From positions 87,696 through 108,506 of the forward strand of contig BLXT01000823.1 in NCBI GenBank assembly GCA_019648995.1: a DNA stretch of 20,811 nt. Direction: 5' to 3'. Source of the DNA: Plakobranchus ocellatus. Lineage: Eukaryota > Mollusca > Gastropoda > Plakobranchidae. The translations under genes and the position numbers were made by a program. The notes under the pieces were generated by a model. It was not told where the DNA came from. It saw only the letters and a list, made by a program, of their open reading frames with translations, and made no database searches. Within the stretch, counting starts at the first letter, position 1; every line of letters starts with the position of its first letter. Positions 1-9,953 of the stretch are shown here, one piece after another.

Positions 1-309
1 AAATGTATACGTTGCTTTGCCTCGCGCACCCCTTTTTCTGCCAGCAGATCTGCTGGTGTCTTTGTTTTCGTGACCAGCGGTCAAAGAAGTGCAGTTGCCA
101 GGCTTTACACTGTGAGAGGCTGGGTGCGATAATTCCACTGTGGGAGGGTTCTGCGAGGTGTGCGGTGCATAGAGACACTGGCTCGCTTGGTCAGGATCGT
201 GCATATGCATACCTGCCTTGTTTGTTCCTTTGTTACCTTCCTGCCTTATATGGGCATTGGTATCTTGCACTGGTTTGGATGGGGAATTAGGTGCCTGAAT
301 GGTCGCCAT
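1..309 (-). CDS. Partial coding exon running off the left window edge (unknown protein)
   Basis: Reading leftwards from the ATG at 309-307, all 103 codons to base 1 are open. The start context is good (aaagATGGCG), and an in-frame TAA lies about 25 bases upstream. The predicted peptide starts MATIQAPNSPSKP and is hydrophilic, rich in Ser, Pro, His, Asn, Lys and Gly. It has a basic stretch near residues 90-99 (GRKRGARGK) and no membrane segment or domain I recognise, which suits a disordered N-terminus. The DNA is visibly richer in GC and CpG (11 CpGs) than the sequence after it. An overlapping plus-strand frame (3-290) is also open but gives a Cys/Leu/Trp-rich peptide that looks like an antisense shadow. 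The 3' part lies outside the window, so function cannot be assigned. A chance ORF or mobile-element exon is possible. Confidence 0.45.
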   Translation of the reverse strand, partial: MATIQAPNSPSKPVQDTNAHIRQEGNKGTNKAGMHMHDPDQASQCLYAPHTSQNPPTVELSHPASHSVKPGNCTSLTAGHENKDTSRSAGRKRGARGKATYTF

Positions 310-833
310 CTTTAAAAATCTTTTTCCTTAGGGTAAAAGTTATCACACTAAATAAATATACAGTGAATCTGGTATTTCACTGCTATAAATGGATTTCCTG
401 TAGAATGCACTGTTAAAGTACGGTTTCTACAGTAGTAAGAAATGTATATGTATAGAGACGTATAATAAATTGACTATTAGCGCGTCGAACGACTTGTGAG
501 TCCAGCCAAACGGCCAGGAACACAATGGTTACAAATAAAACACCAATTTAAGTCGATATCGGGTGGATAAGTCGTTAACAAATAAAATCTAGGGATGAAG
601 CACAACTTAAGCAATGTACTGAACAAAATGAAATAATAAATCCGATATAGAATGATTCTAAAACACAGAAATTAAAAGAAAACACAGAGCTCAATTTTTT
701 GCGTGGTGTCACAAGCAGGATGCTACAGCGAAGTGACTAACAAGCAAGGTGCTGGCGCCTCTCAGCTGAACCCCATGAATATTAAACAGGACGACAGAAT
801 CAGATTACGTTTTACAATGCGGGATCAAGAACT
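310..833. other. AT-rich flank, no gene recognised
   Basis: No reading frame of note. If the ORF at 309-1 is a first exon, this would hold its 5' UTR and promoter. A sequence cctaag just upstream of that ATG on the minus strand could be a splice acceptor. A CpG-containing patch lies at about 480-560. Confidence 0.4.
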
Positions 834-1193
834 TCAGAAGGGGAGCCTCCCACAATGGGGTACAAGGGGCAATGTACCCGTTTTTTTTTTTTCTTGGGGG
901 GGGGGGTCTCCCCTGAAGCTGACGAATTTTTGCGATTTGAGAATGAAAATGTGACCTCTCATGGCACTAAAATAATACATAATAAACATCCTCAGGTACA
1001 TAATTTTTGCTGTGGAGGGAATCTGGAGCCCTGGAACCCCTTCCCCCAACCCCCAGATTCGGCCCTGTTTCAGTGTTTCTAAAATCAGTTCTTTTTCATA
1101 AGCAATGTAGCTCTTTCCTTGCTTTTTATCATCTTCCGTGTGGGAGGCGCTCAGCTTAGGCACGACATCCATCTTGAAAATCGCAAATATCAT
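834..1193 (-). other. Low-complexity ORF with an internal G-run (possible degenerate repeat)
   Basis: A 119-codon frame from an ATG at 1193-1191 stays open on the minus strand. It crosses T-runs and G-runs on the plus strand (about 880-906) that read as Pro and Lys repeats. The peptide has no recognisable domain or membrane segment. A short inverted repeat, GGGTAC...GTACCC, sits near 858-880. The mix of homopolymers and unexplained openness is more like an interspersed repeat than a host gene. I would not call it a protein without transcript evidence. Confidence 0.2.
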
Positions 1194-1259
1194 AAATCCC
1201 TTTTCAAAGACAAAAAAAGTTCACAGTTGTCATGGATTCCCAATGCTTTCACAAAGGTC

Positions 1260-1266
1260 CAAGTAT
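1260..1266. repeat. Possible target-site duplication of the LINE, copy 1
   Basis: caagtat abuts the 3' tail of the LINE. The same 7 bases occur at 2274-2280 at its 5' break. Seven bases is short, so chance is not excluded. Confidence 0.4.
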
Positions 1267-2273
1267 TCATCATCATCAGGTACCTTGTCTGGAACAGACA
1301 TTGGCGATCATGTTCCTCCACTCATACCTATTCTCAGTTAACCTTATAAAGTTGTTATTGCTACCCTTGCTCATTGCCCATGACTTAAGATTTTCAATAA
1401 AAGTTTTTCTCTGACTACCTCTACTGCGTTTGCCTTCAATCTTTCCAGTGATTGCTAAGTGTTCTAAACCCTTATGTCGGCAAATATGGCCTAAAAACTG
1501 TTGTTGCCTCTGTCATATGGTTTTAATTAGTGATCGCTCAAGATTAGCCTCTTTCACAACTAATTCATTCGACTTTTTTTCTGTCAATGATGTCCTTATC
1601 ATTCTTCTGATGAACCACATCTTTACTGCTTCTAGTTTTTTTTTTCTATTTCTTTGTTTATTGTCCAACACCCACTACCATACAAAAGTAATGACCATAC
1701 ATATGTTTTAATTACCCTTATTTTGGTTGTCATATTTATGTTTCTATTTGCCAGAATTGGTTTCATTTTTTGGAATGTATCTTTAGCCATGGCTATTCTT
1801 TTACCTATTTCACTTGTGCATCTGCCAACTGATGTTATCAGGTAACCTAGATACACGTATTTGAATTTTTTAACTTGTTTAATTTGTTCGCCTTTGCTAA
1901 CGAAATTGCACTTGGGGTAGAGGATTTCTTAGAGATGACCATACAATCCGTTTTCTTTACATTCAAAGACAGGCCCATTCTCTCGCTCTCTAAAACTACA
2001 GTATCTAGACGTTTTTGAAGTTGCTTGCCTAATTCTGCTATTAAAACTGTATCATCTGCATACCTGAGATTATTAAGAGTTTCTCCATTTATTTTTAAAC
2101 CTGAAATACCATCAAGATTCCTTAAGATTATTTCACTAAATCAGTTAAAAAGATCAGGAGACATTACACATCCCTGCCTCACACTTCTTTTGATGGGTTT
2201 GAAATCACTATAGATGTTCTCCTTCAATTCTTAAAGATGCAGTCTGATCCCAGTATAAATTTCTAATTACTCT
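1267..2273 (-). mobile_element. 5'-truncated, frame-broken RTE-like non-LTR retrotransposon (LINE)
   Basis: On the minus strand this reads as the C-terminal half of an endonuclease/reverse-transcriptase polyprotein. In order: a VIRNLYWDQTA-type stretch near 2270, an RQGC...SPDLFN motif near 2160, the catalytic YADD of reverse transcriptase at 2062-2051, then YLGYLITS near 1850, a KIRVIKTYVW...LLYG block near 1690, and a WRNMIANVCSRQGT terminus near 1285. The frame is broken by an in-frame TGA after LFN and by several frameshifts, one in an A-run near 1632, so it is dead. The stop codon is the first unit of a short TGA repeat tail, with almost no 3' UTR. The 5' half, including the endonuclease, is missing. 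The 7-base string caagtat flanks both ends (1260-1266 and 2274-2280), a possible target-site duplication. The RTE assignment rests on remembered motif order. Confidence 0.85.
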
Positions 2274-2280
2274 CAAGTAT
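2274..2280. repeat. Possible target-site duplication of the LINE, copy 2
   Basis: caagtat directly at the point where LINE homology (the VIRNLYW stretch) stops, matching 1260-1266. Confidence 0.4.
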
Positions 2281-3829
2281 AAGTGCGGGAAATCACAACG
2301 TGGGCAAGCAAGCATACGAGTTCAAACTGGGTTTAGCTAAACCACACTTGATGCAACAGAGATTTTTAAAAGTTAAACCTCGAGTTCGATTTAGCTGAGT
2401 AGTAGGACTTATGTTAAACCATGTTGGTGCAATTCAGTGAAAGAGTTTCAGGCATGAACATAATGGCTTATTCAAGAGAGAAACAAACTGACAGAGATCG
2501 ATGTTCTACATGGTAATTTTTTAGATCTAGATCTAGCAACATCATCCTACATTCTGTAGATTGAACTAGAATCTGTGTAACTTATTCTATCATTGGCGTG
2601 CATCTAGGCCTACTCACTTTCAGAATCTAAGGTATAGATCTAAATCTCATGTTTTCACGTGGGGCATGCCCACTTATGATCAGCTGGATGTAAATATCTG
2701 TCACGTTTTCAGTCTTGATCTAGATGTAACTCTAGATCTAGAATGGTCAAAATTAGTTCATCTACATTATGTGACAGTGTGCATTTTTTTTATGATTTTT
2801 GTGTTTTTAAATTTGTGTGATAGGGTGCATTTTTTCCACGATTTTCATTTTTACATAGATCTATGAAATTTGTCTATTATGCTTCATGCTACGAGGTGTA
2901 TCACACCCAAAAGAACTACTGTTGTCTATTCAGAGCATACAGATATATCTTTTTTTCATTGTATTTTTGACTCAAACTAACTTGCTGAGTACTTTTTTCT
3001 TTTTTTGTGCACAAGAGTTTTGAATGTAGAGGGCCAAAAAAAAAAAAAGTTTGAAAGTGAAAATACTGCCTATTTTGAGAAAAAGTATAAAAAGACTTTT
3101 TTATAGAATGATATTAAAATTTTACTGATTACAATACTAATGTGAAACTATCAGTACACCAAATTTCATAAAGTCAGCTGTACTTTTTATACTTTGACAC
3201 ATTTTCAAAATATCCCAAAATAGGCCAGTGGCACGGTATTAACAGCACAATTTAGCCCATTGCTCAGTGAGTTAAAGGGCTTTTGTGGGGATTATTCTTA
3301 TTGTAATAAAAACATTTGATTTTGATAGTGATTGGAAGAGGCTAATTATGACAAAGTCAAAGGAAAGAGAGTTAAATATCATGAAAACAGGCATTGTAGT
3401 GAGAAAATCTGAAGTCAGAGAAAACCTGAGCTATTTACATCCCTGCCATCAAAATTATGCTTCTCAATTTTGAGACCAGTGAAAATGAATCTCGACTTGC
3501 ATTTGGCACATGAAAATTTTAATAAATCCAAACCTTCCCTGTATACTTTGCTATATTGAAAACTGCAAAAAGATTCTAAACTTTTTTTAATCACAAACTA
3601 CCTCACTTAGTATTATGTCTAATCAGTAACTTAGTAATTATGCATATCTTGATTCCCTGCCAAGATTTAAAACAGCTTCAACTTTTTCAATAAAGAATTT
3701 TGTACAAATTTACATTCTGGGCTTCCAACGCATTAGGAGTAATCTTACGACATTTAGATTCCTTAAACAGGCAAAGCAAAAAAAAAAAAAAAAAAAAAAG
3801 ACATCAACACTGCCAAAAAAAGATGCAAA
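2281..3829. other. AT-rich intergenic DNA with AGATCT clusters
   Basis: No gene recognised. A perfect 14 bp palindrome GGTTTAGCTAAACC sits at 2330-2343. AGATCT motifs cluster from 2523 to 2861, including AGATCTAGATCTAG at 2523-2536. A or T homopolymers are frequent, with a 22-base A-run at 3778-3799. If the minus-strand claudin-like gene has a fourth exon, it should lie here or further left. Possible acceptors followed by short frames exist (for example near 3412 on the minus strand), but none is convincing. Confidence 0.5.
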
Positions 3830-6800
3830 TCATCCTGTATTTTTAAGACTCCAAAAGTAACAAAAGTAAAAATTGAAGGGAAGTGGTTCAAGCAATTTCA
3901 GATCAGTCTCACTTACGGCATAGACCAGGCCCAGAACAAAGAGAACCATTCCTCCAAATGCAGAGAAGAACCCTGACACAACACACAAGCCATAGCTCCA
4001 GGACAGGTAGTTCATCCACGGCCGTGGCATCCACGATGAATCGTTACTCATCTCAGCAAATACCAGAGCAATGAGGAAAACCAGGAAAGCTATTGACACA
4101 GGAAAAAAAAAGTTGTGTATTACTAGAAAATATAATTTCAAATATTTTATTTCAATTGTGAAGAGTGCTAAAAGTCACTATGTATGTGTGAGTGTGTGAG
4201 AGATAGAGACAGAGAGGATTAAGTTGCAGTGTAATTCTTTTTTCGGAGACAAGTGAATTTATCTCCTTGAAAGGCAGCTTCTTGGAGCCTTGCTTTTGGG
4301 GGAAAAACGCATTCCAACAGAGCATGATCAACATTTCATTGCAATTAGCAAAAAAAAAAAAAAGGAAATAAATCAAATGAAAACTACATCAAAACTGCAA
4401 GACAAAAGACTGTCAAAATTTCTGCCATTACAAGAATGCTATTGTTGCGAAACATTTTTTGATGTGTCAATAACACGATTTGTTAAATAAAGTGTGCAGT
4501 GAAGTTATTATTTATAATTGAAAGTAAAAAGCTGCAAAATATGTCATTAAAAAAAAAAAAGATTTAAATCACTCTATGTAATTTTCAAATCAGCACTTAA
4601 GCATCTAATTAGTATTCATTTATGCATTTATTTTCAAAAATTTCTTCACATTAGTTTGCATTACAATTGCTGAAATCTCTGATTATCAAGTTACAAATAT
4701 ATACAAAAAATAAATAAAGGTTACAAAGCCGACACTAGAATCTGTGTCTTGAGACCAGTCCTAATAAACTGGATGTCACATTAAATTTTTGACTAAAGTA
4801 TCATAATTTTAAGTTTTCATTTTTGAACTCATGTCTCATAGGCTTGCCCTATCTAGTTTTCACCATTGCAGAGCCCACATAGAAGTTAAGGTTGTTTTAG
4901 TGATTGAAAATGTTAAAAATGCAACTTGCAACTGCTTCTGAGATAAAGTGTGGCTTTTTTATTTTAGAGAGCACCCAGGAGGAGATTCCGGCCATGCCAT
5001 CTTTTTCCAATAACCCTACCCTGGTTGGTCACGTGGTTTAGCTGAAATGGGGCCTATATGTAAACAAAGCCAAATTTCCGTTAGATTTAGACTTATTATC
5101 TGTACAGAGTTCAAAGTCTTTGAATTTCTTTATAGACCAATATTAAACAAAGCTACAGAAAGGCTTTTCAAGTAAGTGATTTGGCTTTTTTTTCTGAAGT
5201 TACACATGGGAGAATGGATTTTAAATTAAAAGAGACAAAAGAATTGAAAGTAGGCCAGGCAAGCTCAGATAGAAGCAAAGCAACCATTCTTTACACACAG
5301 AATCAGACGAAATTTAAATTAGAATAAAAATTTATCAAAAGCTCCTTTCAATAGAGATTTCAATTTATTTTTACATCATTTTGGAGAAAAAATGCCAGTG
5401 AGAAAAAAGTGACTGTTTCAAAATTCACAGCACAGTGACGAAAATGTGATGTTACTGGCAACGCCATCCATTACATGTTCCTGGCTCCTAGATGCTCATT
5501 TGCATAAATGAATGTCGGTTAATATCAAATACCTTTAGTATCGATGGACACCACAAAGTGAAAAAAAAAACTACAGTTTTTGAAAAAAAGCAAAATTTGA
5601 ACATTTTTTATTGAAATAGCGATAATAAAATTAGCTGGTTCAAAAAATCATTCAATTTATACAGTAAATTGTTTACAAGATCGTCACAGTGTAACAATGT
5701 AACTAACGAAAGAAAACAACGACCTTGCCGTTTCCTGGCTATTTCAGTCTTGACCTGAACTTGTATAGTGAATACAATGGCCAATCTTGCCAAGGATCAA
5801 CTTAAGTAGGCAATGTAGACCTTTGCCCACTCACCACTCAAAATCGACACATTGATGAACAAACCGTCACTAATAAATAAAATTTATGCTATTAGAATTA
5901 TTTATTTGTCAAGGGAAGAAATAGATAATCCAGGACAGGACTATCTACTTCTAGATCTATCTTCACAAGCTATCGACAAAGTGAAGCGGCAGTACGTCAA
6001 ATTATTTTATAAACAGTGCTACTTTCACACAAAATATAAACAATTTTACGCCTTAACCTCTTTACTTCGTTGGTAGCACATGAAGGTAGATCTAGAACTT
6101 AGTCAGTGGGCCTGTCCCTGGGTTATCCCAATGTATTTCGGGTCTAAATGTAATGCAAATACACCGGGAAGACAGATGGATCTAACTTCTAAGGCCATTG
6201 TTTACATACAAGCTCGATCTCAATGTTCATGCAATTGCGCCACAATCCAAGGTTGTGACCGAGTAAATATTTCAAAAAGCCTGTGGGTTTTCCCCCTGAG
6301 GCGAAATTGGCTTTAATTCCTTGCTAATGTACCAATCTACAGATTCTTACCTTATGCCCCACAAACGCAACAGCTTCTAATTAACTTGCACCCAACTTGT
6401 CCAATGACAGATTATATTTACTTTTAACTGAAAAGTACTTTAAATTGTCAAATCAATAGATTCACAAACAAACACCAAGAGAAAGTTTATGATATGACCT
6501 CCAGCTTCATAAAGACATTTACCTGCACCCAATAATAAGGCACTGTTGATGAAAAACATGCGAGGCCGCTTTTTGTATAACCGACTGCGTGGACCTTCAG
6601 GCAGGTAAAGAATTGTAAAAATCATGGCCAGGAGATCTGCTATCAGCACAAAGACACTAAATGCTTGGACAAAGCGGAACCACACTGAGGAGAGAGTAAA
6701 CAAGAATACACACTTTCTTACATTTGGTTCTATGTTAATTTGACAAAGTCGTCACTTCCTGCAAATTACATATGGACAAAAATTATTGACACATGATAAA

Positions 6801-7009
6801 AAATCAAATTACATTTAAAAGGATAAGTTTAGAGCTGTGTAATGCATTTTATATGAAGCCACTAAAGATTAATCTCTTGTTACTCCTGCTTAACTCATTG
6901 AGGATACATTGGATCATATGATCCAACAGCCTAAATCTACACTGAAGTGGTGTCAGGTATCAAATGATATAAGATTCAGGTTGGGAGAGTACCAGCCCTG
7001 GTACGGTGT

Positions 7010-7062
<53 letters not shown>

Positions 7063-9247
7063 TGATCGAAGCTAGAGTAATGGTAGCCGAGAATCATTTG
7101 AATGCTAAGTAGTTCCTGTAACTTCAATGAGTTAAAAGAAATTTTAAGCTTCCAATCTTTAATATTTCATTCTAAATTTTTAAAAAGATATGTTCAATTC
7201 CCTTTTCTTAATTCAAAAAGAAGAAAAAAAAAAAAAAAAAACTTGAGTGTAAGATTATGAATAAATTTTATTGTAGAATCCAAACTGATTATGACATCCA
7301 AAGGTCCTGATATTTCTCAATTTTCTTACACCAGTGACACCAATCATCACTATAGAATTACTTTATAAATGCTATCTCCACATTTCCTTGTTTGGAGAAA
7401 ATCGCGTGTAAAGTTTGGAAACCAGTGTTACTTAAATAAAAAAATTACTTTATAACTTGCCTTTTTCTCCATGTAAAAGTTTCTTTTAGTAATGATACCT
7501 CTAAGATATATAAAATGGAGATGGCATAAAGAAATTCTGAGGTGACACAATGTCCAAATCCCTACTGTTTGTTTCTAGTCTAATAGAAATATAAAAGTTT
7601 AGTGAGTCCCATGCTCACACTGAGCTTTGGTGAACCATAAGTAGGGTCTTCATTGTTCTTTGCACACAACATTCTGAAGTGGTTTGCTATTTGCTTTCCT
7701 TGCCACCACTAGTTCATCCAAATGAAACTTGCTTTGAACTGAAAGTTGAACCTTTAGCGAACCACTCTATCAAATATAAAAGTAAAGTAAAGTGGGTCCC
7801 ACAATTAATCCAAGCATCGGGGAACAAGGAGTAGAGTCCTGATTGTTCTTGGCATACAGCATTATGAGGTAGTTTGCCATTGCTTTCCTCGCCGCCTTTA
7901 CTTTCATCGGATCTTAAGAGACCTAGCTACCCATTTAGTGCTCGGTGGACACAGAGGAACAATGAAAAAATTGACTTGATCCAGACTGGGACCAAATATG
8001 CCACTGCATATAATCAGCTCATTAATAGAGGTATGGGTTTGAACAATACAGGCATCTTCAACAAAGTCTTATCAGTTTTACATTTTTTCCCTTCATCTTA
8101 AGAACATTTCAGATGATGACAACCAAAAAGTCAAGTTATTATAAAATATATAGATCACAGTTTCCAAACAGTTGTCTCGTTAAATTTGGAATTCTTGTCA
8201 ATTGCTCTTCCCAGAAATTTAACAGAGGGCAGAATTTATGAATGACTACTGCCAATGTTGATTGACTGTTTAGGCCAAGCTAGAAATAGGGAAAGACTTC
8301 TGATTATAAATGCAAATAATTCCATATGCATGACGATTGACAAAAAAAGGCAATTACACTTTTTCAGACAAATGTGGACATATTTTAAAGTTTACTATAA
8401 AAAAAATGTTTTAAAATACTAACAAAAATATTTTCGTTTATAGGCATTTTTTTTTAGTTAGAGAGCACTTAATCCTTTAGGATTAATGTCAGCTGAGTTT
8501 TAGTTGATCAGAGCCAATTCAATAATGACCTGGAATTTATAAGAAAGATTATGCAAACTGAAATTGATTCTCACCTCAACAGAATAAAAAAATCTTTTCT
8601 TGCGTGCACATTCAGAAGTCTTGCGAGAGATTGGAAGAGAACTATGGTGCACTAGTTTTGAAGCCATTCTCTCACAATCCAGGAGCTCTCCACCTTACAT
8701 AGGCTACTGAACTAGATGGCCTCAGATAAGATTTGAGCTGATTAGTGTTTACTGGCAACACTTCTCTTCAAACCAATGTGATTTTGAAATCAGTGATATA
8801 ATTTTAAAAATCACATGTCCAATATCTTGTGACAAAATGAAGGCATGAGGCTCTTAGTCTTTGGCCAAAGTAAAAACTATTGACTGTTGTGTTGATAATT
8901 GACCAATGAGTGAATTTTTCAATCTAATTCTACATCTAGTTTGACACAATGGCAATTGGATCTAAGTTTGTAAATTTATGTGCTGACTTACCAGGCATGA
9001 TATGCATCTCAATCATGTCAAATTCTGTAGAGTGAATCCACCAACAACCGACATAGGATTTCATGACTGGGTCTTGAGGCATAATGAATCCATTGAGGCA
9101 GATATGCCATAATCCTATGTTTCCGAACGAACTGTGAACTCTGGTCCATGATTTGTACCAGTATGGTGAAGAGAAAGCGATAAACATACAAACAAAAGCG
9201 ATCACCGAACATACAATCCCTGTACGAAGAAGGACAACAGTCGCCAT
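3830..9247 (-). CDS. Claudin/PMP22-superfamily four-pass membrane protein, minus-strand member of the pair
   Basis: The coding exons join in frame at 9247-8992, 6684-6523 and 4089-3917 or 3830. The protein is 225 aa if exon 3 runs to its TGA, or at least 197 aa plus an unseen exon if the donor after residue 197 is used. Membrane segment 1 is at about residues 6-27. The first extracellular loop carries W30, GLW 45-47, C50 and C68 (GCWW), the W-GLW-C-C signature of claudins, where the two cysteines normally form a disulphide. Segment 2 is about 88-113, a basic cytosolic loop 114-127, segment 3 about 128-150, segment 4 about 172-196. NDS at 155-157 in loop 2 is a possible glycosylation site. Family members act at the plasma membrane in cell contacts or as tetraspan adaptors; the exact role here is unknown. 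The ATG is the first in its frame (aaaATGG). The gene is head-to-head with a paralogue starting at 9954. Confidence 0.85.
3917..4089 (-). CDS. Exon 3 of minus claudin-like gene (TM3 end, loop 2, TM4)
   Basis: The acceptor is tgtcaatag|CTTTCC behind a T-rich tract. It encodes residues 141-197 with NYLSWSYG and SGFFSAF, matching the plus-strand paralogue. At 3916-3911 a near-perfect donor, GCC|GTAAGTGAG, follows directly after segment 4. If it is not used, the frame continues for 28 more residues to a TGA at 3832-3830. That tail is aromatic-rich (FNFYFCYFW) and unlike the charged tail of the paralogue, so I favour splicing to an exon I could not locate. Confidence 0.75.
4090..6522 (-). other. 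Intron 2 of minus claudin-like gene
   Basis: 2,433 bases, GT-AG on the minus strand. AT-rich, with A-runs near 4350 and 4550. A less AT-rich patch lies at 4970-5070, and another at about 6085-6310 with AGATCT motifs at 5952 and 6087. No further coding exon or known repeat was recognised. Confidence 0.7.
6523..6684 (-). CDS. Exon 2 of minus claudin-like gene (TM2, cytosolic loop, start of TM3)
   Basis: The acceptor ctctcctcag|TGTGG and donor GCAG|GTAAATG give a 162-base exon that enters and leaves in phase 1. The split first codon becomes GTG (Val86), giving VWFRFVQ, which lines up with PWFLAIQ in the plus-strand gene. It encodes a long hydrophobic stretch, the basic loop PRSRLYKKRPR, and the start of segment 3. 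Confidence 0.85.
7014..7058. repeat. (TA)n microsatellite
   Basis: An uninterrupted run of about 22 AT dinucleotides. It is likely to vary in length between individuals and can form cruciform structures. Confidence 0.95.
7588..7707. repeat. SINE-like interspersed repeat, copy A
   Basis: Shares with 7773-7896, in the same order, the blocks aatataaaagt, agtg(a/g)gtccca, agtag(g/a)gtc, attgttctt, aacatt/agcatt, gtttgc, tttgctttcct and gcc. The two copies are clearly related but diverged. No reading frame, so a non-autonomous element is likely. Confidence 0.55.
7773..7896. repeat. SINE-like interspersed repeat, copy B
   Basis: Second copy, about 65 bases right of copy A and in the same orientation. 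It may extend to about 8010. Its left end has the tandem tail aagtaaagtaaagtggg; read on the minus strand this is a (CTTTA)-type 3' tail. The right extension contains gactgggacc, which only faintly recalls a tRNA B box, so a tRNA-derived head is unproven. Confidence 0.55.
8992..9247 (-). CDS. Exon 1 of minus claudin-like gene (TM1 and extracellular loop 1)
   Basis: Starts at the ATG 9247-9245 and ends in CCTG|GTAAGT, leaving one base of a split codon (phase 1). Encodes residues 1-85: segment 1, the FSSPYW motif, GLWHIC and GCWW. The open frame continues upstream without an ATG. A strong acceptor (ccctatttcag|ACACGG) at 9357-9356 on the minus strand suggests that the exon begins at 9355 with about 108 bases of 5' UTR. 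Confidence 0.85.
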
Positions 9248-9953
9248 TTTGGTATTTCTCTGTGTATCACTCGCTTCCGATTTCCTATTCCTCTCAACTG
9301 TCAGGCTAGCCTGTGATTCCTTTTGGAAGTCAAATTTTGTTGTGTGTTTCCGTGTCTGAAATAGGGACAAAGGGTTATGATCACTTTGAGGGAAGGCCCC
9401 TTTCAGCTTTCAAATATAATTTGATCATTCATATTCAGTGGACTTCTTCGTAATTGTTTCTTAAATTAGAGGAATGAAAAATTTCCTTTCTTCCATATTT
9501 TTTGTAACTGTGTCATCGATAATGGTAAAATGTCTGACTGAGCTAAGATAACACCCCTACAAAATTATTCCACCTGAGTATAATGAACTCGCCCAGGTGA
9601 GAAAGCCTGAAGGCCTTGCTGTCGGTTTATTTCCGCATTTTGATATGCCAAGTTAGCGTTACTTTGATCTTGTTACCATTTTTTAAAAGCTTTTATGATA
9701 AAAATTATACAAGAAAAATTTGTGAAAAAAAATTTTTTTTGGCCATAGGTCAGACCTGCAGCAAAAAGTCGACCCTGTTCAACAGTTTAGAAACTGTGAG
9801 AAATAACATAATATCTAAGCTGTATGCAGAGTAGCTACATACAGTCCTGGCCAACCAGGAAATGCAATAATACGCAAACTTAGGTGACACAGGAGACAGG
9901 TAGATTTTATACTAGGCCTGGTAGTAAAACTAAAGTCACAATAACTCGACAAC
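9248..9953. promoter_or_regulatory. Divergent spacer between the two claudin-like genes (putative bidirectional promoter)
   Basis: Only 706 bases separate the two opposite start codons. No coding frame or TATA box is convincing. CACCTG at 9571-9576 and CAGGTG at 9594-9599 form opposed E-boxes. The part at 9248-9355 is probably 5' UTR of the minus gene, and sequence just before 9954 is 5' UTR of the plus gene. That it is one shared promoter is inference. Confidence 0.5.

Larger units (their letters stand above)
6685..8991 (-). other. Intron 1 of minus claudin-like gene
   Basis: 2,307 bases, GT-AG on the minus strand. Contains the TA microsatellite at about 7014-7058, two SINE-like repeat copies at 7588-7707 and 7773-7896, and otherwise AT-rich sequence without recognisable genes. 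Confidence 0.75.

Noticed and set aside
3-290. Plus-strand ORF of 95 codons
   Set aside because: Cys/Leu/Trp-rich peptide with no recognisable domain, opposite a more protein-like minus-strand frame.
2305-2345. tRNA-like fragment (gagttcaaactgg) near a palindrome
   Set aside because: Has no acceptor stem or anticodon arm; the B-box likeness is weak.
3285-3473. Possible fourth exon of the minus gene near 3412 or 3345
   Set aside because: Acceptor-like sites on the minus strand are followed only by very short frames without similarity to the paralogue's tail; not enough to annotate.
7874-8101. Plus-strand ORF of 75 codons
   Set aside because: Overlaps the SINE-like repeat copy B and shows no protein features.
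9248-9370. N-terminal extension of the minus claudin-like protein
   Set aside because: The frame is open but contains no ATG before 9247 (position 9370 is a TTG codon), a splice acceptor sits within it, and family members have short N-termini.
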